A stretch of 64,000 bases of DNA from the NCBI GenBank assembly GCA_050186825.1, contig JBFWYD010000049.1, positions 19,594 to 83,593 of the forward strand, read 5' to 3'. The position numbers and the translations under genes were made by a program. Below, piece by piece: positions 31,698 through 40,537 of this stretch. The DNA comes from NORP233 sp050186825. Lineage in GTDB: Bacteria; Planctomycetota; J058. How positions within the stretch are numbered: position 1 is the first letter of the stretch; each line of letters begins with the position of its first letter. The notes below the pieces were generated by a model. The model was not told where the DNA came from. It was given only the letters and a program-made list of their open reading frames with translations, and made no database searches.

Positions 31698-34022
31698 ATG
31701 AACCGCTCCGCCTCGCTGCTCCTCGTCGCGCTCGCGACCGCCTGCTCCAGCCCGCCCCCGGCCGAGGGTCCGCCCCTGCCCGCGCCCGTGGCCGAGGCCA
31801 AGCCCGAGCAGAAGCCGCTGACCCCGATGGAGCGGGCGCGGAACCTGTTCGGCTCGCGCGACTTCGCCGGCGCGCGGCGCGCGCTCGAGGAGGCGCTCGA
31901 GCAGGACTCCGACAACGCCCAGGCGCTCTACCTGCGGGCGCGGACCCTGGCGGTCCTCGGCGAGTACCGCGGGGCCAAGGCCGATTGCCAGCGCGTGCTC
32001 CAGCTCACCCCCGAGAACGCGCTCGCGCTCGACCTGCTCGCCTCGCTCCACGAGCACCTCGGCGAGCACCGCGAGGCGATCGCCGCCTACCAGGCGGTGC
32101 AGGCCCAGCTGGCGGTGCGCGAGCAGGAGCTCTCGAGCTACCTCCGCCTCCAGGGGATGCCCGTCCCCCAGGGCGTGGTCAGCCACGGGCCGCTGGTCGG
32201 CATGGCGCGCTGCTACCTCTACCTGGGCGAGGCCGACCAGGCGCTGGGCGTACTGGCCCAGGCGCGGGCCGCCTCGGCCCAGAGCGACCCCTGGGTGGAG
32301 TACTGGCGCTTCGTGACCCTCGACCGGATGGGGCGGCAGCGCGAGGCCGAGGACGCGGCGCGGACCTTCGTGCGAGAGGCGCAGCGCGGCTTCGAGACCC
32401 AGCTCAAGGAGGTCCAGCGCTGGCTGGCGCGCCAGGCCCAGAGCCTGGCCCCCGAGGTTCGCCAGGCCATGATCGACTACGTGCGCGCCGCCACCCGGCT
32501 GCGCCTCCCCGACCAGGCGCCGCCCGGCGAGGAGGTGCTGGCGCGTGCCCCCGAGCGGCTGCTGGCCTTCGACGACCGCCCGGTGTTCGTGACCGTGGTC
32601 CCGGCCGGCGAGTCGTTGCGCTTCTTCGGGCGCGGGCGCGGCAAGAGCCTGGCCGGCGCGCTCAAGGGCGCGGTCGAGGCGCTCCAGGAGGACCCGCGCT
32701 GGAAGCACCTCCTGGCGCGCGAGGCGGCGGTGCGCGTGGAGGTCGGGCGCGAGCTGCGCCCGGCGCGGCTCGACCGCCAGGACGGGCGGCTCGAGCTCAC
32801 GCCCCCGCTCGAATGGGGCGTGCACGGGGTCGGGCTGCGCGCGGACGGCAAGGAGGCCTACCTGCTCCCCGGCGACCCGGTGCTCGAGGACCTGAGCGGG
32901 CTCGAGGCCGGGCTGGAGTTCGCCTGCCGACGGGCGGGCGCGGGGAGCTCGGCCTGGCAGTCGGCGGGGGATGCGGTGTTCCGCTTCGAGACCGAGGCCT
33001 TCGTCTCGCCGCGCCCTGGCACAGCACCCCAGGCGCTGGTCGGGGCCGAGCCGGTCGAGCGGCCCGAGCCCACCCTGCGCGCGCTGCGCCGGGGGCTGGA
33101 CCAGGGCGTGCGCTTCCTGACCCGGATGATCCAGCCCAAGGCGGGCCTGCCCGCGGGCTACAGCCCGACGCGCAACGCGGTCGACCACCGCGGCGGCGAC
33201 GACGGCGCGGTGGCGCCGGCGGACGCGCGCGAGACCGCGCTGGCCCTGCTCGCCTTCCGGCGCGCGGCGGAGGAGCGCTCGCCCGGCGCGAACGGGGCGG
33301 ACGCGCTGGGCGGGACTAGCGAGCGGGTGCTCGAGGCGGCCGGCCTGCACCTGCTCGAGCACGGCCTGGGCAAGGACCTCGACGTGGTCGGGCTCGACCC
33401 GGCCGCGCAGGCCCTGCTGCTCGAGGCCCTGGCCGGGCGGCCCGAGGCCCAGGGCGGCGGGGCCTGGGCGCCGCTGGCGCGGCAGCTGGTGGCGGCCCTG
33501 CGCAACGCCCCGCGCGACGCCCGCCTGCCCGCGGCGCGCGCGCTGCTCGTCGCGAGCCGCGCGGGCGACGCCAGCCTCGAGGCCGCGGCCTGGTCCCTGG
33601 CCGGCCCGGCCGAGAACCTGGACCCGAGCGAGCCCGCGGCGCGCGCGCTCCTGGTCGCGCTGGCGCGCGGCGAGCAGGGCGCGGTCGCGCCGGCCAGGGC
33701 GCGCCTCTTCGCCTGGGGTCAGGCCGCCCTCAGCGAGCGCGCGCCGGCCACCCCGGGGCGGCTGGAGGCGCTGGTCGTGGCCGCGCAGGTCGCGGCGGAG
33801 CGCAAGGAGCCGCAGGCCGGCGCGCTGCGCGAGCTGGTCGTCTCGGGCGCGGGCGAGCTGCTCGCGCTCCAGCTCGGGGAGCGGCACCGCTGGCTGTGCG
33901 CCTCGCCGGTGCGCGCCCTCGGCGGCTTCCGCGACGACCTGGCCACGATCCACCTCCGCCCGGGTCGCACCGCGGAGTGCGTGCTGGCCCTGATCGAGGC
34001 CTTCGCCTTCCTCTCCCGCTGA
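31698..34022 (+). CDS. TPR lipoprotein with AMMECR1-like region
   Basis: 774 residues. A lipoprotein signal is present (L-L-L-V-A-L-A-T-A-C, Cys at 16). TPR motifs span about 45-235 (A-R-R-A-L-E-E-A-L-E-Q-D, A-L-Y-L-R-A-R-T-L-A-V-L-G-E-Y). About 285-400 resembles AMMECR1 in layout: V-F-V-T-V-V-P-A-G-E, then A-L-Q-E-D-P-R-W, V-R-V-E-V, and W-G-V-H-G-V-G-L-x-x-D-G-K-E-A-Y-L-L-P-G. The C-terminal 300 residues are helical and may be a toroid-type repeat. A membrane-bound scaffold or an unusual enzyme is possible. The AMMECR1 match is by eye and tentative; TPR and lipoprotein calls are firm. Confidence 0.75.
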   Translation: MNRSASLLLVALATACSSPPPAEGPPLPAPVAEAKPEQKPLTPMERARNLFGSRDFAGARRALEEALEQDSDNAQALYLRARTLAVLGEYRGAKADCQRVLQLTPENALALDLLASLHEHLGEHREAIAAYQAVQAQLAVREQELSSYLRLQGMPVPQGVVSHGPLVGMARCYLYLGEADQALGVLAQARAASAQSDPWVEYWRFVTLDRMGRQREAEDAARTFVREAQRGFETQLKEVQRWLARQAQSLAPEVRQAMIDYVRAATRLRLPDQAPPGEEVLARAPERLLAFDDRPVFVTVVPAGESLRFFGRGRGKSLAGALKGAVEALQEDPRWKHLLAREAAVRVEVGRELRPARLDRQDGRLELTPPLEWGVHGVGLRADGKEAYLLPGDPVLEDLSGLEAGLEFACRRAGAGSSAWQSAGDAVFRFETEAFVSPRPGTAPQALVGAEPVERPEPTLRALRRGLDQGVRFLTRMIQPKAGLPAGYSPTRNAVDHRGGDDGAVAPADARETALALLAFRRAAEERSPGANGADALGGTSERVLEAAGLHLLEHGLGKDLDVVGLDPAAQALLLEALAGRPEAQGGGAWAPLARQLVAALRNAPRDARLPAARALLVASRAGDASLEAAAWSLAGPAENLDPSEPAARALLVALARGEQGAVAPARARLFAWGQAALSERAPATPGRLEALVVAAQVAAERKEPQAGALRELVVSGAGELLALQLGERHRWLCASPVRALGGFRDDLATIHLRPGRTAECVLALIEAFAFLSR

Positions 34023-34025
34023 TTC

Positions 34026-34106
34026 GCTGATTCGTGGAGGTCTGCGCCGCGGGGGCGGGGAGTGTGGGCGGGAGGTGGCAGACGGCGCAGACCTCCACGA
34101 ATCAGC
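34026..34106. repeat. Long perfect inverted repeat between two genes
   Basis: Two 24-base arms (34026-34049 and 34083-34106) are exact reverse complements separated by 33 bases. The left arm starts 4 bases after the TPR lipoprotein stop. It is far longer than ordinary terminators in the window and lacks a T-tract. A short GATTCG repeat flanks the left arm. It could be a terminator, a mobile palindromic unit or a regulator site; no other copy is seen in this window. Confidence 0.85.
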
Positions 34107-34213
34107 CTCGCCGCTGAGGCGCCCGATCAGCCTGGTTCCTGGGGAGCACCGTGGCAGAATCCGCGCCCCTCGCGCCCCCGGGCGCGGCCCCCCCCTCATC
34201 CAGGAACTACGCG

Positions 34214-37021
34214 ATGAACCATCCCCGCGTCCGCCTCGCCCCCCTGGCCGCCCTGGCCCTGCTCGCGCTCTGCGCGCCGCGCGCGCGCGCGGACGAGGAC
34301 CAGCGGCAGTTCCGCAAGCTGACCCTCGACAACGGGCTGCGGGTGCTGCTCGCCTCCGACCCCAAGGTCAACGCCTCGTCCGCCTCGATGGCGGTGGGGA
34401 TCGGGGCCAACGCCGACCCGCGCGACGCGCAGGGCCTGGCGCACTTCCTCGAGCACATGCTCTTCCTGAGCAACAAGAAGTACCCCGTCCTCAACGACTA
34501 CAGCAAGTTCCTCCAGTCGCACGGCGGCTCGTCCAACGCCTACACCGCGCAGGACCTGACCAACTACCACTTCGAGGTCAACAACGACGGCTTCCCCGAG
34601 GCGCTCGACCGCTTCGCGCAGTTCTTCATCTCGCCCTCGCTCGACTACGAGTACGCCAAGCGCGAGGTGATGGCGGTGAACTCCGAGCACCAGAAGAACA
34701 CCATGGACGACACCTGGCGGCTGATGCAGCTCCAGCGCAGCAGCCTGCGCAAGGACCACCCCGCCAACGCCTTCTCCACGGGTGATGCCGGCACGCTCAA
34801 GGACGCCAAGGAGGCGGTCCTGCGCGGCTTCTTCAACGACTACTACAAGTCCAAGAACATGGCCCTGGCGGTGCTCAGCGACCGCTCGCTCGACGAGCTC
34901 GAGCGCCTGGTCCGCGAGCGCTTCGCCGAGGTCCCCGCGGGGGAGGCCAAGGCCTGGAGCGCCCCGGCCGACCAGCTCGAGGAGGTCAAGGCGCTGCGCC
35001 TGTTCCAGGTCGCGCCGGTCAAGGACCTGCGCCAGCTCCAGGTGTTCTTCGACGTCCCCAGCCAGCACCAGCACGCGCTCCAGCGGCTCGGGAACATGCT
35101 CGGGATGACCATGGGCGACGAGGGCCAGGGCAGCCTGCTCAGCTACCTCAAGGCCCGCGGGCTCGCGACCTCGCTCAGCGCGGGGCTGGGCGGGACCCGC
35201 TACTACTCGTCCTGCTCGATGACCGTCGGCCTCACCCCGCAGGGGCTGAAGCAGTGGCGCGAGGTGCTCGGGCTGTGCTTCGCCTACGCCAAGATGCTCC
35301 GGACCTCGGGCTTCCCCCGCCACGTGTGGGAGGAGGCGAAGACCCTGGCCGAGCTCAACGACCGCTACGGCGCCAAGCCTGAGGGCATGCAGGCCGCGAT
35401 CGACCTCGCCAACGACATCATGGAGTACGGCCTCGCGGTCGCCGACAAGGCCAACGTGACCTTCCAGGAGCCCGACCCCAAGCTCTACCAGCAGCTCGTC
35501 GACGCGCTCGTGCCCGAGAACGCGCTCGTGTTCCTGGTCGCCAAGGGCGTCCAGACCGACGCCAAGGAGCCCCACTACGGGACCGAGTACAGCTACGCCC
35601 TCGAGCAGGGCGAGCCCTTCGACGCGCTGGGCAAGGTCGAGGTCCCCAAGGAGCTCCACCTCCCGCTCCCGAACCCCTTCGTGCCCAAGGACACGAGCCT
35701 GCGCGCCGAGCAGCCCGTGCTGCTCTCGCAGGACGAGGGCGTGACCCTCTACTACGCCCAGGACACCGAGTTCCACCGCCCGAAGGTCGCCCTGCACCTG
35801 CACGTGCTCAGCCCCGCCGCCTACGGCTCGCCGCGCCAGGCGGCCCTGACCGGGCTGTATGCCGCCATGCTCCAGGAGCAGCTCAACGAGCTCGCCTACC
35901 CGGCCCTGATGGCCGGCCTGGGCTACTCGCTCCAGCCGACGCGCAAGGGGCTGCTGCTGACGGTCTCGGGCTACTCGGAGTCGGCCTTCAAGCTGCTCCG
36001 GATCGTGGGTGAGGCCATGCGCGGCCCGCTCGACCCCGAGGCCTTCGAGCGCGTGCGGCTGCGCGCGGTCGAGGGGATCAAGAACTTCCCGCTCGGGCAG
36101 GCCTACCAGGTCGTGACCGAGCTGAGCCGCAAGCTCACGCTCCAGGGCTACGTGCTCCCCGAGGAGAAGATGGCAGCCCTCGAGGGGCTGAAGCTCGAGC
36201 AGCTCCAGGCGCACGTCAAGGAGCTCCTGGGGCGGACGCACATCGAGGCCCTGTGCTGCGGCAACCTGACCGGGGCCCAGGCCCGGACCGCGGTGGGCGG
36301 GCTGCGCGCCGCGCTCGGGAGCCAGCCCTTCCCGCCCCAGGCCGCGCGCCCCGACGCCTGGCTGTGGCTCAAGCCGGGCGAGGAGGTGGTGCTCCAGCGG
36401 GTCGGCGCGACCGACCAGGCCTGCCTGCGCATCGACTACCAGGTCGGCCGCTCGGACGTCTCGACCCGGATGGCCAGCGAGCTGATCGCCCGCGCGCTCG
36501 GGAACGTCTTCTACACCGAGATGCGCACCAAGCAGAAGCTGGGCTACATCGTGTTCTCGGGGTCGCTCAACCGCGATGACGTGCAGAGCTTGGCCTTCCT
36601 CATCCAGTCGGGCACCCACGCCCCCGAGGACCTCCAGGCCCGCGCCGACGCCTGCATCGCCGAGCTGCCCGCGCTGTTCGCGCAGCTCCCGCCGGCGCAG
36701 TTCGAGGCGATCCGCCAGAGCCTGATCGAGGACCGCAAGAAGAGCGAGAAGTCGATCGCCGAGAAGGCGGCCGTGTTCTGGGCCGGCGCCTTCGACAAGG
36801 AGGGCGACTTCGACTGGCTGAGCAAGGAGATCGCGGCCCTCGAGGCGCTCGACCAGGCCAAGGTCACGGCGCTGCTGAAGCAGGTGGTCGAGCAGAAGAC
36901 CCGCGTGGTCTACCTGATGGCCGCCCGCCAGGCCCCGAAGTTCGCCAAGCCGGGCACGGTCGAGGGCTACGACGCCTTCCAGGCCGAGCACACCTACGTG
37001 ACCGGCAAGGCCGGCCGCTAG
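34214..37021 (+). CDS. Exported M16-family zinc metallopeptidase, insulysin/pitrilysin-like
   Basis: 935 residues from the ATG at 34214, which begins a clear signal peptide (L-A-P-L-A-A-L-A-L-L-A-L-C-A then A-R-A-D-E); the longer GTG start at 34151 is rejected. The inverted zinc motif H-F-L-E-H gives ligands His77 and His81 and catalytic Glu80, with the third Glu in the following helix. The four-domain length and the C-terminal R-T-K-Q-K-L-G-Y-I-V-F-S-G motif fit pitrilysin and insulysin. It should degrade peptides in the periplasm. Its stop shares the CTAG tetramer with the convergent phosphoesterase. Confidence 0.95.
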   Translation: MNHPRVRLAPLAALALLALCAPRARADEDQRQFRKLTLDNGLRVLLASDPKVNASSASMAVGIGANADPRDAQGLAHFLEHMLFLSNKKYPVLNDYSKFLQSHGGSSNAYTAQDLTNYHFEVNNDGFPEALDRFAQFFISPSLDYEYAKREVMAVNSEHQKNTMDDTWRLMQLQRSSLRKDHPANAFSTGDAGTLKDAKEAVLRGFFNDYYKSKNMALAVLSDRSLDELERLVRERFAEVPAGEAKAWSAPADQLEEVKALRLFQVAPVKDLRQLQVFFDVPSQHQHALQRLGNMLGMTMGDEGQGSLLSYLKARGLATSLSAGLGGTRYYSSCSMTVGLTPQGLKQWREVLGLCFAYAKMLRTSGFPRHVWEEAKTLAELNDRYGAKPEGMQAAIDLANDIMEYGLAVADKANVTFQEPDPKLYQQLVDALVPENALVFLVAKGVQTDAKEPHYGTEYSYALEQGEPFDALGKVEVPKELHLPLPNPFVPKDTSLRAEQPVLLSQDEGVTLYYAQDTEFHRPKVALHLHVLSPAAYGSPRQAALTGLYAAMLQEQLNELAYPALMAGLGYSLQPTRKGLLLTVSGYSESAFKLLRIVGEAMRGPLDPEAFERVRLRAVEGIKNFPLGQAYQVVTELSRKLTLQGYVLPEEKMAALEGLKLEQLQAHVKELLGRTHIEALCCGNLTGAQARTAVGGLRAALGSQPFPPQAARPDAWLWLKPGEEVVLQRVGATDQACLRIDYQVGRSDVSTRMASELIARALGNVFYTEMRTKQKLGYIVFSGSLNRDDVQSLAFLIQSGTHAPEDLQARADACIAELPALFAQLPPAQFEAIRQSLIEDRKKSEKSIAEKAAVFWAGAFDKEGDFDWLSKEIAALEALDQAKVTALLKQVVEQKTRVVYLMAARQAPKFAKPGTVEGYDAFQAEHTYVTGKAGR

Positions 37022-37971
37022 CGGACCGACCGACGGACCGCGCTTCGAGCGCCGAGCAGCGCGCGGGCCCGCCGGCCCGCGCGCGGCGGCGTGCGGGGCG
37101 CGACGCCGGCCAGGGACCCCACCCCCGACACGTCCCCGCCCGCCGGGTCGACCGCGTGGCGGGTCCTCGCGGGCGGGACGCCGTCGGCGCCGCCCGTGCG
37201 CCCCTGGCAGTAGACGGGGACCCCGGCCGCGACCTCGCCCTCGAAGGCGTCCTGCCCGCGGCCCCAGAAGTGGATGTGCCCGCAGAGGTAGATCGCCGGG
37301 CGAGGCTCGAGGGCGCCGAGCAGCCGGAGCAGCGCCGCGTAGGAGGCGTCGGCGAAGGCGGTCCCGCGCGCGCGTCCGTGCGTGGCGGCGGAGCGGGCCA
37401 TGGGGAAGTGGTGCCCGGCCACGACCAGGCGCGCGGGGTCCAGCGCGCGCACGGCCGCCAGCGTCGGGGCGGTCAGCGCCTCGTCGAGCCAGCCCTCCCA
37501 GGAGCCGAGGTAGTCCAGGCGGTGCGTGCGGACCACGGTGTCGAGCAGCAGCAGGTGCCAGCCGGCCCCCAGCGGCTTGAGCGCGGGCAGGCTCTCGCCG
37601 GCGATCGGCGTCCCCATCACCTCACCGAACACCTCGTCGAAGGCGGCGCGCGTCCGCGCCAACGAGGGGAAGCGGAGGAGCATCCGCCCCAGGTTCGCGT
37701 AGCTGTGGCGGTAGAGGTCGTGGTTGCCGGGGAGCGCGCTCAGCCGGGCGGGGTCCCACCAACCCTCCTCGCGCAGGACATCGGCGAGGTCGCGCAGGTG
37801 GCGCGGCTCGGCGTAGTCGACCAGGTCGCCGGCCAGGAGCACGTGGTCGCAGCCCGCCGCCGCGGCCGCCTGGAGCGCGCCGCGGAAGCGCGCCATGGCG
37901 CGCCGCCGCCCGTCGTAGTGGAGGTCCGAGAGGTGCGCGAGGAGGAGCCCCGACCTGCTTGTTGCTGACAC
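37018..37971 (-). CDS. Calcineurin-like metallophosphoesterase
   Basis: 317 residues from a GTG at 37971; the open frame continues upstream but without coding character. All metal motifs are present: S-D-L-H near the start, G-D-L-V-D, P-G-N-H-D, V-V-A-G-H-H and C-G-H-I-H. It is a dinuclear phosphoesterase acting on phosphomono- or diesters, perhaps cyclic nucleotides; the substrate is not evident. No signal peptide is visible, so it is probably cytosolic. The last 50 residues are Arg/Ala/Pro-rich and look disordered. It is divergent from the protease gene and overlaps the M16 peptidase stop by four bases. Confidence 0.9.
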   Translation of the reverse strand: MSATSRSGLLLAHLSDLHYDGRRRAMARFRGALQAAAAAGCDHVLLAGDLVDYAEPRHLRDLADVLREEGWWDPARLSALPGNHDLYRHSYANLGRMLLRFPSLARTRAAFDEVFGEVMGTPIAGESLPALKPLGAGWHLLLLDTVVRTHRLDYLGSWEGWLDEALTAPTLAAVRALDPARLVVAGHHFPMARSAATHGRARGTAFADASYAALLRLLGALEPRPAIYLCGHIHFWGRGQDAFEGEVAAGVPVYCQGRTGGADGVPPARTRHAVDPAGGDVSGVGSLAGVAPRTPPRAGRRARALLGARSAVRRSVR

Positions 37972-38074
37972 GCTCCCTCCCACGCGAGGCCATGATCCGC
38001 GCGCCGCAGGCCCCCGGCAACGCACGCGGGTGGGCGGGTTGCGCGCCCCCCCCTCCCTCGTCGAGACTCCGTCA

Positions 38075-40537
38075 GTGAGCAGAGCCTTGACACTCCTGAC
38101 CGCGGCGTCGCTCCTCTGCGCCGCGCTCCTCGCGACCCCGGCCCGCGCCGACGAGCTCTCCTCCAAGGTCCTGGAGCGCGCCAAGGCGGCCACCGTGCTG
38201 ATCAAGGCGCGCTCCCCGGTCCAGGCGAGCCAGGGGTCGGGCTTCTTCATCTCGCGGGACGTGGTGGTCACCAACGCGCACGTCCTCGGCCTGCTCCGCC
38301 CCGAGGACCCGGGGCCCTCGCTCGTGGTCGTGGTCCTCCGCAGCGGCGTCGCCCAGGAGGAGCGCTCGGTGCGCGCGCGCGTGATCGGGGTGGACCCTCC
38401 CAACGACCTGGCCTTCCTGGAGGTCCCCGGCGTGCGCGCGCCGGCGGTGCTCGAGGTCGACCCCGAACTGCGCCTGCGCGAGACCCAGCCCGTCTACGCC
38501 TTCGGCTTCCCCTTCGGGACCGCGCTCGCCGAGCGCGGCAATCCGGCCGTGACCGTGACGGCGGGCTCGATCTCCAGCGTGCGCCTCGACGAGGGCGGGA
38601 CGATGCGGGAGGTGCAGATCAACGGGAACCTCAACCCCGGGAACAGCGGCGGCCCCGTCCTGGACGCCCAGGGCAAGGTCGTCGGCGTGGCCGTCGCCAC
38701 GATCCAGGGGACCACGATCTCCTTCGCCATCCCCTTCGGACTGCTCCACCGCGACCTGCTCGGGCGCCCGGCGAGCCTGTCCTTCCACCGCATCCGGCGG
38801 ATCGAGGGCCGCTACGAGGTCGACCTCTCGATCGAGATGCTCGACCCGCTGCGCCGGCTGCGCGGGGTCTCGGTCCGCACCTGGAGCCAGGGAGCTGCGC
38901 TGCGCGCGCCGGCCGCGGGCTCGTCCCGCCGCGCGGCGAAGCTCGAGTGGAACCCCCAGCTGGGCCGCTTCTCCGGGCAGATGGTCCAGCCCGTGCCGGC
39001 GGGCGAGACGATGTGGATGGAGCTCGTCGTCGTCGACGCGGCCGGCGTCTCGCGGTCCTTCCCCCCCGACCCGCTGCCAGAGCTGCCCGAGCTAGCCCGG
39101 CGGCTCGAGGAGCAGGCCGCGCGGGGCGCCCCGGGGCCGGGGGCCCCGAGCGCGACCCCGAGCGCTCCGAGCGCCCCCGCGTCGGAGGCCGAGGTCGTGA
39201 GGCCGCGGGGCGTGGTCGCCCCGCGGGTGCCCGCCGGGCTCCAGCCCCTCAGCTCCCGGCGGGCGCTCGACCGCGAGGGCCGGGATTACGACCTGGTCGA
39301 GGGCAGCGTCCAGCAGCTGACCCTCCCCAAGGGCCTGCTCGACCTCGTCGCCGCGCCGGACGGCAGCGAGCTCTTCGTCGTCCACGCCGGGGTGTGCGAG
39401 GTCGCGATCTACGACCCGCTCACGCTCCAGCGGCGCGGGGCGATCCCCGCGCCGCGGGTGCCCGTCGCGCTCTACTGCGGCGTCGAGCACCTGGTCGTCG
39501 CCTGCGACGAGTCCGCGGCGGTCGTGATCTTCGACCGCCGCACGCACCAGCCCGTGCAGAGCGCCCGGCTGCGCGACGATCGTCAGCTCGTCCCCTACGC
39601 CGTCGTGGGACGCGCGCCCGACGGCTCCTACCTGACCCTCTGGCGCCAGCGGGCCGGGCGTCTCCCGGCGGCGGTGATCGTGGCCGTCGACCTGCGCGGG
39701 GAGACCCGCGAGCTGTATCAGGCCTCGTCGAACCTGCGCTCGGTCACGGTCCTCGGCCCCGGGCGCCTCCTGCTCCAGGACCAGAGCTCCAGCCTGCTCG
39801 AGGCCCGCGCCCGGCCCCGACACCCCCTCCTCGGCCAGGGCGGCTTCGGGGACCTGAGCGCGGCCTTCCGCACGCACGATCACGCGCACGTGGCGCTGCC
39901 CGTCTCCGGGCGCGAGGAGACGCGGACCCACCTGTTCACCCCCGACCTCCAAACCGACTACGCGGACGCCCCGGGCTCCCCCGTCGCGGAGGTGCCTCAC
40001 GAGCGGCTGCTCGTGACCTGGGGAGCCTCGCGGATCACCACGAGCCCCGATCGCTTCGTGAGCGCCTACTACGTGAGCCGCTACACCGGGCGCGTCCTGC
40101 GCAGGATCCGCACCAAGGACCTCCCCGTCGCGCAGCAGTTCGAGCGCGCTCGCACCTGCTTCGTGCCTGGCGTCGAGCGGCTGCTCTTCTTCTATCCGTC
40201 GGCGCAGGGGCCCGGGCAGGTGCAGGCGATCCAGTGCGGGCCGCTGCGGGAGCCGCTCCGAGCGCCGCCGGGGGCGCCGGTCCCCGCGCCGCTCCCCGCC
40301 CGCGCCGCGCCCGGGGCGGAGGTGACCTTCACGCCGCGGCTGGAGGGCGTCCCCGCCGGCACGCCTGTGAAGTTCCGCCTGCGCGGTGGACCGCCCGGGG
40401 CGAGGGTCAACGCCTACACCGGGGCCCTGACCTGGCGACCGACGGCCCTCAGCCTCGGCCGCTGGGACCTGGAGATCGACGCCGAGGTGGGCGGCGAGGA
40501 GCTGAAGGTGGCGAAGTGGGTCCTCGAGGTCGAGTAG
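38075..40537 (+). CDS. Exported trypsin-like serine protease with propeller-like and Ig-like regions
   Basis: 820 residues from a GTG at 38075 that gives a signal peptide (L-T-A-A-S-L-L-C-A-A-L-L-A then A-R-A-D-E). The HtrA/trypsin-like domain (about 25-235) has the triad His69 (T-N-A-H-V-L-G), Asp111 (N-D-L-A-F-L-E-V) and Ser191 (G-N-S-G-G-P-V), and the L-R-E-T-Q-P-V-Y-A-F-G-F-P-F-G segment typical of planctomycete relatives. There is no PDZ domain. About 395-740 is a beta-rich, propeller-like region, and the last 85 residues resemble a cadherin/putative-Ig module (G-A-L-T-W-R-P-T). A homologous gene lacking the triad follows directly. Confidence 0.88.
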   Translation: MSRALTLLTAASLLCAALLATPARADELSSKVLERAKAATVLIKARSPVQASQGSGFFISRDVVVTNAHVLGLLRPEDPGPSLVVVVLRSGVAQEERSVRARVIGVDPPNDLAFLEVPGVRAPAVLEVDPELRLRETQPVYAFGFPFGTALAERGNPAVTVTAGSISSVRLDEGGTMREVQINGNLNPGNSGGPVLDAQGKVVGVAVATIQGTTISFAIPFGLLHRDLLGRPASLSFHRIRRIEGRYEVDLSIEMLDPLRRLRGVSVRTWSQGAALRAPAAGSSRRAAKLEWNPQLGRFSGQMVQPVPAGETMWMELVVVDAAGVSRSFPPDPLPELPELARRLEEQAARGAPGPGAPSATPSAPSAPASEAEVVRPRGVVAPRVPAGLQPLSSRRALDREGRDYDLVEGSVQQLTLPKGLLDLVAAPDGSELFVVHAGVCEVAIYDPLTLQRRGAIPAPRVPVALYCGVEHLVVACDESAAVVIFDRRTHQPVQSARLRDDRQLVPYAVVGRAPDGSYLTLWRQRAGRLPAAVIVAVDLRGETRELYQASSNLRSVTVLGPGRLLLQDQSSSLLEARARPRHPLLGQGGFGDLSAAFRTHDHAHVALPVSGREETRTHLFTPDLQTDYADAPGSPVAEVPHERLLVTWGASRITTSPDRFVSAYYVSRYTGRVLRRIRTKDLPVAQQFERARTCFVPGVERLLFFYPSAQGPGQVQAIQCGPLREPLRAPPGAPVPAPLPARAAPGAEVTFTPRLEGVPAGTPVKFRLRGGPPGARVNAYTGALTWRPTALSLGRWDLEIDAEVGGEELKVAKWVLEVE

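Noticed and set aside
34151..34213. Upstream GTG start for the M16 peptidase
   Set aside because: It would place 21 residues before a well-formed signal peptide that begins at the ATG.
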